Assembly: GCF_003144245.1 (NCBI RefSeq)
Contig: NW_020289975.1
Location: 744,001-808,000, forward strand
Direction of reading: 5' to 3'
Length of the DNA: 64,000 nucleotides
From: Jaminaea rosea
Lineage: Eukaryota; Basidiomycota; Exobasidiomycetes; Microstromatales
Shown: one piece after another, positions 39,801-48,745 of the stretch
Layout: every line of letters starts with the position of its first letter
How positions within the stretch are numbered: position 1 is the stretch's first letter
Position numbers and translations under genes: made by a program
The notes under the pieces: model-generated
Told to the model about the DNA's origin: nothing
Seen by the model: only the letters and a program-made list of their open reading frames with translations
Database searches by the model: none

Positions 39801-42495
39801 GTCTGGTCCTCACTCGTACCAGTCGACGGCTAGTGTTAATACACAGCAGACGAGCTCGACATCACCGACAACAGACGCTGTTCCGGGATGTCTTGGTGAG
39901 GTCTCGTTGCCTAATCAGTCAGCTGTGAAGCATAGAGCGGAGCGATCAGATGAGAATCGACACGACTCGTCAGAGAACACGACCGTAGACGGAGAGGCCT
40001 TTTGTGATGCACAGGAGACCATGTCCCAAGATGAGGAGCCAAACATTGCCTCTCAGCAGGCTCCGTCCAGCTCGGCGACGTTGCCTCAGTACCCTGCTCC
40101 TGTCGTAGCATCATCTGCGCAACCGCCTCGCCGACCTGGACGAGGTAGTCACGGGATCTCGCAGATGCCTCGTCTCAACTCGATGCGTATTGTACAGGGT
40201 GGGGGTGGTGACGAACGCGGCAATGGCAATCACGACCGCGACGGGACAGGTGGATCGGGACCCAATGGTGGTGGCCAAGGAGGAGCAGGAAGTGGTCGTG
40301 ATGGCGGAGGCGGCGAGGACGACTCTGCAGAGAGCAGCGGTGACGAAACGCAAGACGTCGCTACCGAGGAGGACGAGGAGTCTGAGACGGACACCGATGG
40401 CGAGCATGATCCAGATGAGACGTCGAGCGACGTTGACTCGAGTCGCGCTCGCAACGGCCCGCCCATGTTGGACCCCATCGATACTTCCATGCCAGGCTCC
40501 TTCTTCACGTCGGAGCCTCTGAGCTCGTCCTTCTCCGCCACAGGCGACCGTGCCAACAGGCCTGGCGACATCGCTCTGCCTCCCAGACCAACCTTTACGC
40601 CCGTCAGTGCAGCCGCTCCAGCTGCCGCTACAACCGCTGCGAATGCGCCGCAACCGCAAGCGTTCGACGACGACACGAGCGTCGCTGGCCGCCAGTCATG
40701 GACACGCTTTAGCGAGACGCCCTTCGAGACGCCTACACCCATCGCCAGCAATGCAGCTGGGTATCGCACTCCCGGCGCCTCAATTGCGGCCAGCGAGCCA
40801 TCGTACTTCAACTCGCGTCCCGCGACGAGCAGGAGTGCAGCTTCTTCTACGATGCAGAGCGACAATGCTCCGCCGCCGTCCCCGTCGATCATCAGTCGAA
40901 ATCGCGCTACTTCGTCTGCGAGCTCTCGAACAGCGAGAGTCTTGCCCACGCCAGGCAGAGAAATCCCCGCACCACCTCTGCCGCCGATGCATCCTCTGCA
41001 GGCCAAGAAACCGGAGCGAGCATCGACCCTATCCCCGGCTCTCTCGCCTGCATCGTCTCTGCGGGTTTCAACGGCAGCAGGCTCATCCAAGATCTCGCCT
41101 CCGTCTGATCGTCAACAATCGCCTCCAGTCCCTCGACCCATCTCAATGGCAGACCTCATGTTGCCACAGCCGAGCGCTCCAGGCAGCCAAACCAACAGCA
41201 TTGCTTCGCCCTCGTCCCCATCTCAAGGGTCATCGCCTGCAGTCGCTCGTCCTCCTGGCATAAAGATGGAAGGCAGCCGCGACAACAACTTCCGACCTGG
41301 CCTCTACTCGCAGCAGTCTCGCTCGCTCATCGATCTTCCGAGTGCTACTCGACATCGAGAGCTCGATGCAGGGCAGAATAAGCAGCAGTCAAAGGACGAT
41401 GGGCGAGTACTGAGTCCCACCTCCGCGAAGACGCCTGCAGGGGAGGCAGCTCCCCTCGCAACGCCAGACTGGGCCATGTATCCTCCTCCTACCCCATCGA
41501 CAGGCAACTTCGCTGACTCTGCACCAGCTGGAGTACAGCGTCGTCGCTCCATGGTCGAAATGACCGCCGCGCCACCTGCGTACGCCATCATTCACCGCCG
41601 ACCAGAGGGCCCGCAGATGATCTACCCTCGAGAGGAGGAAGGGCGAGAGAAGCTCCCCAAGTATGGCTGTGCAGTGCATATTGAGGGGTATCTGCCCCGC
41701 AAGATGGAGTTCAGTGCACCGGGTATTCAGGCAAAGGACCGAAGCTGGAAGCGTCAGTACTTTGTGCTGCACGGTACCTGCCTCAAGGTCTTCCGCAACG
41801 ACCTCAGCGGCGCGAGCGGGGCTGGCGCGAATGGGTCTAGTGCTCAGTGGGGCAGCATGAGCGGCGTTCATGTGCATCGCGAGCCCATCAATGAAGATGG
41901 GAGCAATGGAGGAGCAGGCTCGAACCCTGGCTCGGGCCTCATCGACAAGGTGCAAAGCAGTAATCTGCCCTTCGGCTCCAACTCGCACGACCGCAACGGT
42001 GGCCTCGTCCGCAACTACACATTGCAAGGCGCCGAGAGCGGTCTGGCGGCCGACTACTTCAAGCGTCGCCATGTAGTGCGCGTGCGAGCAGAGGGCGAGC
42101 AATTCCTTCTCCAGACCGTGTCCGACAGGCATGTCGTAGACTGGATCGAGGCACTCCAGGCTGCCACTAACATCTCGCAGGACTTGGAGAGCAGAGCCAT
42201 GCCCAAGTTCATTACATTGCCGCGAAGAAGAAGGAGGAGAAACAGGCCGGCGGCAAGGCAAGAGGAACAGAGGGAGGCGGCAGACTTGGCAGAGGCACAG
42301 CGACGATCGTTGGCCGATGCCAATGGTAGCGGTGGACGTGGCACTGCCAATGCGGCTTCGTCCGCCAATCGCGCGAGTGGGAGCGCGAGACCCAGTGGGG
42401 ACAACACGCCAGATCCGAGTGCACGCTTCGATGAGATGCTCCGCGAGGAGCATGAAGACTTTGTTCGTCCCACGCAGAATGCTTCAGTCATTTAA
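36841..42495 (+). CDS. giant low-complexity protein with C-terminal PH domain
   Basis: 1884-aa intronless protein; I do not recognise a named orthologue. Residues 1-1600 are Ser/Pro/Ala-rich with many short repeats: nine consecutive Gln near 228, Pro runs near 520, Gly/Asn/Asp-rich sequence and an acidic stretch around 1170-1200. A pleckstrin-homology domain occupies about 1613-1775: VHIEGYLPRKMEF, SWKRQYFVLHGTCLKVFRND, HVVRVRAEGEQFLLQTVSDRHVVDWIEALQAATN, ending with the invariant Trp. It is followed by AMPKFITLPRRRRRRN, a strongly basic patch conserved after PH domains of some fungal proteins. A membrane-phosphoinositide binding role at the cell cortex is likely, probably as a scaffold. The PH domain has an insertion of about 60 residues between strands (NDLSGASG... 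to ...GGLVRNYTL). Start 36841 is the first ATG after a pyrimidine-rich leader. Confidence 0.78.
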   Translation: MPADTVSTGPRPPSSAGSMVGPDDHLGAKLADLRQATGRSGGDNNSNSRSHQRQRADTVTAPPPTSSSSTLRLPSGLARRINSSSNDDSSTSPTVVRRTAGELIRHERERSQLLRSISHLNKTQRPPTAVSEDLEEWAAPAGLSTAHIISPPPLPSPPTYEAGEALSATRSSPTTSFASRRARSRSFGFIDAVARSQSNAPTSPSLPLHRRSFSRSNLRAALGSSSPEQQQQQQQQQIGSNTKTAKRKASMPQLGKLAAAFKSRDNVAIASSSSTTTSFDHRGDLSSPSALASLASASTSALAITDSAAAVAPLAPPPSSSSSSMTRTSASPPSAPATSYSQFNTSGKLGNPDAVLAATARRSGRHSGAGCQGEGGGSGAVGSGVDAAAPHQRQQNSVGADSTSSSTTRSDSPQARPARPFGQGLHRGDRDGVVDVDRGVSNPDDGTIGQNGMREGGDESQRRSTTGSPSPPGLSESLSLSQQGPFRIIATSSASASSPVSPPSSSLAAASLSASSPPPPPPLSREIDSSSWVSSSSASSSSPPLAQHAANCRRASGPISLASSKAAAAAAGPRYSSSQLQASSPSSSPITSCIGISEPLASNPSLHHRRQRSSASNSYDFSESTHTSPVSRSPARVSFDLTSAQERIASRQPSLSQIATAPPLPEEEPGHNYLETSTSGFSSFADLSALDTSEESVGSAMSVVHPPSAVGGVSFTGHDVRRGSTGTAGGKLGNKMRGWASRSSHNLTSTAMATADPKLSRTSMDAAGHTTSIVALPGPPDAPARGGRKSMSLFRSRPSQVADPTPSTRLRRPSFMRPRASISGGADDDEVEADQTTSTRSSISNTNAWFKKVILRSGGGSSSRRGSVVKTIPAGAPSQSPAGDDPTPTAEQARVTLESAFGPVQRSRQGVEEDAASVEAQDSSRGLPISSANGVPFAWSTKFGASGSGAAQPIDDDVGPLDKPAPLIDVGRQYSADGRSSCSSPAQSGPHSYQSTASVNTQQTSSTSPTTDAVPGCLGEVSLPNQSAVKHRAERSDENRHDSSENTTVDGEAFCDAQETMSQDEEPNIASQQAPSSSATLPQYPAPVVASSAQPPRRPGRGSHGISQMPRLNSMRIVQGGGGDERGNGNHDRDGTGGSGPNGGGQGGAGSGRDGGGGEDDSAESSGDETQDVATEEDEESETDTDGEHDPDETSSDVDSSRARNGPPMLDPIDTSMPGSFFTSEPLSSSFSATGDRANRPGDIALPPRPTFTPVSAAAPAAATTAANAPQPQAFDDDTSVAGRQSWTRFSETPFETPTPIASNAAGYRTPGASIAASEPSYFNSRPATSRSAASSTMQSDNAPPPSPSIISRNRATSSASSRTARVLPTPGREIPAPPLPPMHPLQAKKPERASTLSPALSPASSLRVSTAAGSSKISPPSDRQQSPPVPRPISMADLMLPQPSAPGSQTNSIASPSSPSQGSSPAVARPPGIKMEGSRDNNFRPGLYSQQSRSLIDLPSATRHRELDAGQNKQQSKDDGRVLSPTSAKTPAGEAAPLATPDWAMYPPPTPSTGNFADSAPAGVQRRRSMVEMTAAPPAYAIIHRRPEGPQMIYPREEEGREKLPKYGCAVHIEGYLPRKMEFSAPGIQAKDRSWKRQYFVLHGTCLKVFRNDLSGASGAGANGSSAQWGSMSGVHVHREPINEDGSNGGAGSNPGSGLIDKVQSSNLPFGSNSHDRNGGLVRNYTLQGAESGLAADYFKRRHVVRVRAEGEQFLLQTVSDRHVVDWIEALQAATNISQDLESRAMPKFITLPRRRRRRNRPAARQEEQREAADLAEAQRRSLADANGSGGRGTANAASSANRASGSARPSGDNTPDPSARFDEMLREEHEDFVRPTQNASVI
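37523..37551. repeat. CAG repeat encoding poly-Gln
   Basis: Nine in-frame CAG codons inside the PH-domain gene, giving a Q9 run. The pure CAG coding suggests length instability between strains. Confidence 0.85.
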
Positions 42496-42928
42496 AAGGG
42501 CGGACATGGAAGACTCGAAGGAGGAAGCAGGCGGAGTAGACGAGCGAAGCAGCAGCAGCAGCAGCAGCAGTGGCCAGATCTTTTTTTACACGACGTACTC
42601 GACGGCTCGTTCACATGTATCTCAGAACCTCAGAACCTACTTTCAATGCCCACGTCTCTCTGTCACTTTAGGTCCTCGCTGCGACGGCGAAATCTCACGT
42701 CTTGGATGGCTCGGTGATGGTGCGAGCGATCCGGCTGCCAAATCCGGCACCCCAGCCTCGACTGCAAGCTCCAATGCCGGATCGGCTTCGGCGCGTGGGC
42801 CCTGCTGCCGCTCCGCCTCCAACTGAATGTCGGCCTCCGCTCCCTCCATCGCAGCTGCGCATCGTACGCCTTTCATCCAGTCCATCCAGACGACCAAAGC
42901 CGCTTGAAATTGCTCCAATCACACGGAC
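42496..42928. other. intergenic region between PH-domain gene and PEX14
   Basis: About 430 nt: 3' UTR of the PH-domain gene and promoter of PEX14. It contains an AGC microsatellite at about 42548-42570. The poly-T run TCTTTTTTTACACG follows it. No gene seen. Confidence 0.5.
42548..42570. repeat. AGC trinucleotide microsatellite
   Basis: About seven AGC units in the 3' flank of the PH-domain gene, not translated in the chosen model. Confidence 0.8.
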
Positions 42929-44166
42929 ATGGCTTCGTCATCGTCGTCGTCGTCAATGACGACCGCTCCTCGTCAGGAGATGATCACGTCGGCCATCTCC
43001 TTCCTCCAGGACCCAAAGGTGGCCTCGTCGTCGGTGGCTCAGCGCATCGCCTTTCTCGAGTCCAAGGGCCTCTCGTCTGGGGAAATTGACGAGGCGCTGC
43101 GACGCAGTGGAGTAGTAGGAGGTGGGAATGGGCCGCCGCAACAGCAGTACCATCAAGGACAGGCTCAGCAGTATTACGGAACTCAGCAGCAGCAGCAATC
43201 CGGGTATTACTACCCTCCACCCCCTCCTAATCAGTCGCAAGGGAGGGACTGGCGTGATTGGTTTATCATGGCTGTCGTGAGCGGGACGATTGGGTATGGT
43301 GTCATTGCGCTGGCAAGGGTGAGCATCCGATCTCGTCGGTAGAAAATGGCTGTATGCTGACCCGCTTTGACTGGCACCCCCCTCTCCTGCACCCCCAAAG
43401 CGCTACCTCTTCCCACACCTTCAGCCCCCCAACCAGACGATCCTCGAGTCAGACCGCGACGCCCTTACAGCCAAATACGATGAAGTGGCTGCTACTCTCT
43501 CTCAGCTGGATAGCGAGACTCGCGCAGTGAAGGCTGGTCTAGAACAGCAGAAGTCGGCGATTGACTCGGAGCTCAAGTTGGTCGAGGAGGCCCTGGAGCA
43601 GCTGAGGACGGGGGAGAGGTCGAGAAAGGAAGAAATGGAACGGATCTCCAGGGAAGTGGAGAGTATGAAGAGGGATATGCCCAAGGTGAGCCCAAGAGTG
43701 AGGGGCGAAAGTATATGCTCGCGGATCGCTGACCGTTGCCTCTTGGCCCCTTGAATCGCAGATGTTCGAATCGTCTTCTTCTTCGACCGCTACGTCTCTC
43801 ACAGAGCTCCAGAGCGAGCTGAAGAGTCTTCGATCTCTCCTCGTCTCTCGCACCTCGTCATCAGCAAACAGCGGCGGCGGGGCCAGTGGGATGACAAGCA
43901 GCGTCAGCGGCCCCGTCAACGGCTCCTCGGGCTACTCTTCGCCCATGCGCACAGGCAACGGCTCGCCACCCTTGCCCGTGCCGCCCTTTGGTATGGGAGC
44001 GACGAATGGCGGCAAGCCTGCGATTCCGGCATGGCAGCTCGCTGCAGGTGGGGGCAGCGGTGGAGGCAGCGCAGCGTCCTCGTCGTCTGAGAAGGAAAAG
44101 GCGACGGAGGGGGCGCCGAAGGAGCAGCAACCCGCGCCGAAGGAGAATGGAGCGTACGATGTTTGA
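42929..44166 (+). CDS. PEX14: peroxin Pex14
   Basis: Three exons, 42929-43318, 43401-43685 and 43762-44166, 359 aa. Residues about 15-60 are the conserved Pex14 N-terminal domain that binds Pex5/Pex19 (REMITSAISFLQDPKV, VAQRIAFLESKGLSSGEIDEAL). A Gln/Tyr/Pro-rich linker leads to the membrane segment WFIMAVVSGTIGYGVIALAR near 110-130. Exon 2 encodes a coiled coil (LESDRDALTAKYDEVAATL, VKAGLEQQKSAIDSELKLVEEALEQL). Exon 3 encodes a Ser/Gly/Pro-rich tail. Pex14 is the central docking component and pore of the peroxisomal matrix protein importer. Both introns are phase 0 and fall at domain borders, so exon 2 (95 codons) could be skipped without a frame change. Start ATG 42929 is the first in the frame; a second Met lies ten residues later. 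Confidence 0.93.
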
Positions 44167-44547
44167 GAGTACCTGGTGCAGCTTCTCGTTGCAATGTCAT
44201 TCGATTTGTTTACGTCTGCACAATCTCGAGGGGTCGTCCCGCCGTCGTTGAGCCGTACGTAACCTTGGCTCCCTCGCCGCTGCCGCCTCGAGTCGAGTTG
44301 CGCCCGGCCGTTGGACTTGTGCGAGGCCCAATTGAACGCGCCGCACCTTTGTCTCGCTTTCTTCCTCTGACCATCTCCACTACGCAGTCTTATGATCGTC
44401 GTGACGACGACAACGATGATGGATTGCCCATGAGACAGTGCTAACACTCGTCAAGACGACATTCGCACCCATCCCTCCTCGCCTTGGTGGCTGAAACGCA
44501 ACAGGGCTACGAGCTCACCTGGCTTCTTGGCAGGCAGCCGAGGCATC
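44167..44547. other. intergenic region between PEX14 and the EST1/SMG7 gene
   Basis: About 380 nt with the 3' end of PEX14 and the promoter of the next gene in the same direction. Nothing gene-like was recognised. Confidence 0.5.
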
Positions 44548-47500
44548 ATGTCATCTTCATCATCAGATAGCGACCACCATGAGCAAGGCAGCGCAGCAGC
44601 ATCCTCGCCTTCATCTCGAGGGGACGAGGTACTGGCCTCATCAGCGGCCCCTGTCCAGTCATCGGCCCGCTCCTCTTCCGACTCGCTGAGGACGCTGCGC
44701 AATGAAATGGCAACGCAGCTGGCAGACAAGAATGTCCACCTCACCCCTTCCCTGGGCCAGGGTCTTGCCTTCACTCGCAATCAACTGAGGAACGCTTACC
44801 TACGCCTCCTCTTCCATGCTCCCTTCACCAAGCAAGCACACAATGCAGAGGCGGGCATGTGGACTGAGACGACGCACAAGGTTGTTGCCATCTATCGTAG
44901 CAGGCTCGCAAAGCTAGAGAAGCAGATCAAGGCGTCCGCCAATATCAAGGACAAGACTGCTTCGGGTTCAAGCTCTCCAGCTCGAGGGTCAGCCGAGACG
45001 CCTTCTACCCCTCCAACAGCGCCATTATCGAATAGCAAGCGACGCGCTCAGACGCAAGAGTACAGTCGCCTCGCCGAAGCGTTGCGCAACTTTCTCGCCA
45101 AGGAAGAGATCTTCTGGAAAGCCTTGGCCGAGCGTCTATCCATCGTCTTCCGTCTCACAGAGACGGAGGGTGCACTAGACAAGGCCGGCATCATTTCGTC
45201 GGGACCAAAAATCCCCGTCGGTCCACGAGCTATCATGGGTGGAGCTGGAGGAGCTGGAGAGGATTCGCAGCCTGCCGGCCTCGCACGTATGCCAGATTCT
45301 CCTTCAGCTCTCGATGCTGCCATATTCAAGGCTGCGAGCCTGCCTAGGCACAAGGAACGATTACTTGAGATCGTCTTCAAGATCCTGCTATACTGCGGTG
45401 ACTTGGCGCGCTATCGCGAGATCTACCGGGACCTCTCCTCAGTCAATTCGCCCACCTCAGCTCCTCCAACACAGCCTAGGAGCGGTCGCACCGGTCAGCA
45501 ACAACGAAGGGCAGCTCCAAGCTCCGCGGCAGTCTCGACCTCGCAACGCGACTTCACTCCCGCCATCGTCTGCTACGAGGCTGCCCGTCTCCTCCTCCCC
45601 TCAGAAGGCAACCCCTCCAACCAGCTTGCCGTCGTCTCTACCTACCAGAGCGACACTTTCGGCGCCGTCTATCACTACTATCGCGCTCTTTGCGTCAAGC
45701 GGCCGTTCGACACTTCGAAGGTCAACCTCGGTGCCGCATTCGGTAAAGCGGTTGATGCTTGGCTACAAGCGGGAGGTTTGGAGGCATCGATCGGCAGCAG
45801 CAATGGGGCAGGGCCTAGGCGACGTAGCCCTTCAAGCAATGAGCTCAAGCACCGAGTCACAAAGGACTTTGTCGTTCTGCAGGGCCTCTTCTTCACGCAC
45901 AAGTCCTTCACCTCCCTACCTACCCTGGCCGTGCGCTTCCTCGAAACGTTCGGAGAAGCCGTGTCGGACAAGCTCCTGTCGACGGACATCATTGTGCGCG
46001 TCGTCGTGGTAGGCATTGCCGCATCGTGGTCTGCGAGACTTTGGCGTCGATCTGTGGATCACGGGCGCACTCAGACGCTCAAGCATGGGGCATCTAGCCA
46101 CGGAACAAAGGAACAGCAGTCGCAGCAGCAAGACCCCAAATTGGCCCTCAGTATCGAGCTGCAGCTCCTGCACCACGCCATTGGCGTTTTTCGTCTTCTT
46201 CTCGACATTTGCGCAACACAGGTTCGACAGGCCATCGAGGATGCAAAGGTGCACATGCAGCCCACAATACAATCCCGCAATGGCGGCCCTCCTTCATCAG
46301 CTGCTCTAGCAGAAGGAGGAGTTGCCAAGCACATGACAGCCGTCATGCGACGCGTCCTGCCTGCGCTTCGCATCTCAAGCAAGTGGGTCAAAGCCCACCT
46401 GGACTACATTGATCGATGCGAGAGCGGATGCATTTCTCGTGCGGCAGAGGGCTTTGCGGATCCTGCTACCACCAAGGGCGGCTCGTCCAGCTCAGATACC
46501 ACTCTCGCTACCCGAGCGACCGCGGAGCTTTCCCTCATCCAAGGTGTCGAAGACTTCTGGTCCTCATACGTGGAGTGCTTGAACACTCTACGCTTTGCAT
46601 TCCCCTTCGACTCGCTCCCCTCACTCGGAACAGTAGGACCCGCCGGAGCCGCCTCCCTGTCCCTGGAGGAGGATGTCGATCTACGAGGCTTTGTACCCAC
46701 GCGCCGCGGGATGCTCACGCAGGACGATGCGGCTGCCCGACACGACTTACCGAGCCGAGCGCAGGGGCAAGGGGGGCAGAGACATCCGAACGAGGAGCAT
46801 CTAATGCGGATCGCGGACCTGCTGGTAGATGCGAAAGTAGTGGCAGAAAGCGAGGCAAGTCCGATCTTGTTCGACGATGCAAGAGGAACATTCAGGGTTG
46901 ATCCAAGTGGGAAGGCGGGGATGCAGCAGCCTGCGACACACCCGGCCAGTGGGGAGGCGTTTGCTGCGAACGAGGTCCAGGCCTCACTGCGTTCCATGGC
47001 CGCCGCAGCAGCAGCAGGCGCGGGCACGGGTACGGACGACGCTCAGTCTCTCGGCTCGTCCACGGAGGACGTGGTGGATATGGCTATGCGGCACGTAGCG
47101 GAACAAAGGGCCCAGATGCAAGGCGGTGGCCATCATTTGCCCAATGGGCTGGTTTCTGACGATGACGAAGACGACGACGAGATACTGATTCCGGCAGCTG
47201 TGGCTGCTCGACGGCAGCCGAAGGGAGCGTTCGGGAAGGGAACGCCGACTCACGCGCCTGCATCTACTCAACAGGGCTTCTCATCCGCACCTGGGGGTAG
47301 TCCTTTTGCTCAGCAGGGCCAGCAGCAGCAGGTGCGCACGTCACCTCCCTCCAATCCCTCTCGCAATGCATTCGGAATGGACCATCTCCAGAAGGCCTTG
47401 ACCGTTGGCGGTCCGGGCGGTATGATTCCACCTCAAGTCCTTGCCGCCCAGCAGCCCTCGATGCGTACCGCTCAAGACCTCCTCCTGAACATGCTGCAAG

Positions 47501-48063
47501 GCGGAGGCACTCCGACCGGTAGCAGTGCAAGCCCTGCTCATACCTCAGCCTCAAACAGCGGCGCCTTTGGCGCGATTGGCAGCGGGCCATCGTCTTCATC
47601 GCCCGCGGGTCCTTCCCTCCTCTTCGGCGGAGTACAATCGCCTCCCTACCCTCATCACAAGCAGCAACCTTCCCACTCGAACCTTGCAAGCATCTGGGCC
47701 CCCACGCCGGGAGAGGTGGGAGGGAGCGCTTCGCCTTCGCGTATCGCTATGGGCGGTGCTGCGAGTCCAGAGAGATTTGCTACTCCTCAGGGGTTCTCTG
47801 CCGCTCCGGGAAGCCAGATGTATGGCCAGCAACAAGGCCAGCCGGGGCAGCATGGAGCGATTGGTAGCCCATTCGCCCAGCCGGCGGCGCAGCGACGAGG
47901 TGACCCGTGGGGGGCATCGATTGACACACCGCCTGTGTCTCAGACTCCATCACAGCAGCATTTTGGCCAGCAGCAAGGGCTCTACGGCCAGCAAGGCATC
48001 TACGGCCAGTACCGCAACTTCCAGCCCTACAGTCAATTTCAGCAGCAGCCATTTGATCGCTGA
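44548..48063 (+). CDS. EST1/SMG7-family protein
   Basis: 1171-aa intronless protein. The N-terminal third holds the 14-3-3-like/TPR Est1 domain (LRNAYLRLLFHAPFTKQAHNAEAGMWTETTHKVVAIYRSRL, KEEIFWKALAERLSIVFRLT, KILLYCGDLARYREIY). Residues about 335-390 carry the family signature: FTPAIVCYEAARLLLPSEG, NPSNQLAVVSTYQSDTF, AVYHYYRALCVKRPF, the SMG5/6/7-Est1 core. Further helices follow up to about 750. No C-terminal PIN nuclease domain is present; instead the last 350 residues are Gln/Gly/Pro-rich. This architecture is closer to SMG7/Ebs1 than to SMG6. Likely roles are nonsense-mediated mRNA decay (binding phosphorylated Upf1) and/or telomerase recruitment; the sequence alone does not separate them. 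The real ATG is 44548; the frame is open a few codons upstream without one. Confidence 0.88.
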   Translation: MSSSSSDSDHHEQGSAAASSPSSRGDEVLASSAAPVQSSARSSSDSLRTLRNEMATQLADKNVHLTPSLGQGLAFTRNQLRNAYLRLLFHAPFTKQAHNAEAGMWTETTHKVVAIYRSRLAKLEKQIKASANIKDKTASGSSSPARGSAETPSTPPTAPLSNSKRRAQTQEYSRLAEALRNFLAKEEIFWKALAERLSIVFRLTETEGALDKAGIISSGPKIPVGPRAIMGGAGGAGEDSQPAGLARMPDSPSALDAAIFKAASLPRHKERLLEIVFKILLYCGDLARYREIYRDLSSVNSPTSAPPTQPRSGRTGQQQRRAAPSSAAVSTSQRDFTPAIVCYEAARLLLPSEGNPSNQLAVVSTYQSDTFGAVYHYYRALCVKRPFDTSKVNLGAAFGKAVDAWLQAGGLEASIGSSNGAGPRRRSPSSNELKHRVTKDFVVLQGLFFTHKSFTSLPTLAVRFLETFGEAVSDKLLSTDIIVRVVVVGIAASWSARLWRRSVDHGRTQTLKHGASSHGTKEQQSQQQDPKLALSIELQLLHHAIGVFRLLLDICATQVRQAIEDAKVHMQPTIQSRNGGPPSSAALAEGGVAKHMTAVMRRVLPALRISSKWVKAHLDYIDRCESGCISRAAEGFADPATTKGGSSSSDTTLATRATAELSLIQGVEDFWSSYVECLNTLRFAFPFDSLPSLGTVGPAGAASLSLEEDVDLRGFVPTRRGMLTQDDAAARHDLPSRAQGQGGQRHPNEEHLMRIADLLVDAKVVAESEASPILFDDARGTFRVDPSGKAGMQQPATHPASGEAFAANEVQASLRSMAAAAAAGAGTGTDDAQSLGSSTEDVVDMAMRHVAEQRAQMQGGGHHLPNGLVSDDDEDDDEILIPAAVAARRQPKGAFGKGTPTHAPASTQQGFSSAPGGSPFAQQGQQQQVRTSPPSNPSRNAFGMDHLQKALTVGGPGGMIPPQVLAAQQPSMRTAQDLLLNMLQGGGTPTGSSASPAHTSASNSGAFGAIGSGPSSSSPAGPSLLFGGVQSPPYPHHKQQPSHSNLASIWAPTPGEVGGSASPSRIAMGGAASPERFATPQGFSAAPGSQMYGQQQGQPGQHGAIGSPFAQPAAQRRGDPWGASIDTPPVSQTPSQQHFGQQQGLYGQQGIYGQYRNFQPYSQFQQQPFDR

Positions 48064-48745
48064 GGAGATAATGCGGGCCAGCAAAGGCTCTGACACTCTC
48101 TCTCGTCCATCAAGGCTCTATAACAGTCAGCAGAACAAGACCGTTGAGTATGCAACGGCAGTAGGCATAGGCCATCCGCGCCGACGAGCGCTCTCGCTCG
48201 CATCACCGCACTGCAGCGGCCCCACAGCCGGCCTTCCTTTGCGTGTGGACAGGGCTGACTGAAAAGCGGGATGAAGGCAATGAGTGACGCTCGTTAGAGA
48301 GAAGCAAGGGCGGACTAAGAGCGAGTTGAGTCGATTGCTTTCTCGAACGGCACAATGAACGAGCAAGGGTCCCTGAGCGGAGCGCTACCAGCAGCTCAGT
48401 ATTCCTTGGTCCGCGCCCTCCATTCTTCTATCTCCCTCTGCGCTCTTTCCTGACACTCTTGACCAGTGATCAGACCAGAAAATCACTGATCTTTCCTCAT
48501 TACTGTCTGTGCCTGAATGAACGGATCCTGCACGCTCCTCTGCTCTGCCTTACATGCTGACCCAGAAGCAGCCTTCGTACGCTACACTCGCTCTGCCTCC
48601 CAGCTAACCACGTGGTTTCAGCCGCGCGAGATCGGACGGACGAAAGTGGGACAGCCTAATCCGCTCCGCTTGTCTTCTTCCGCTTCTCAATACCATCGTC
48701 AACTCTCACACTCTCCTACTTATCTGAGTGAGATTGGCCGTCAAC
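48064..48745. other. intergenic region between EST1/SMG7 and uS13m
   Basis: About 680 nt: 3' UTR of the EST1/SMG7 gene and promoter of the uS13m gene. Short frames on both strands lack similarity. No gene or RNA seen. Confidence 0.5.
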
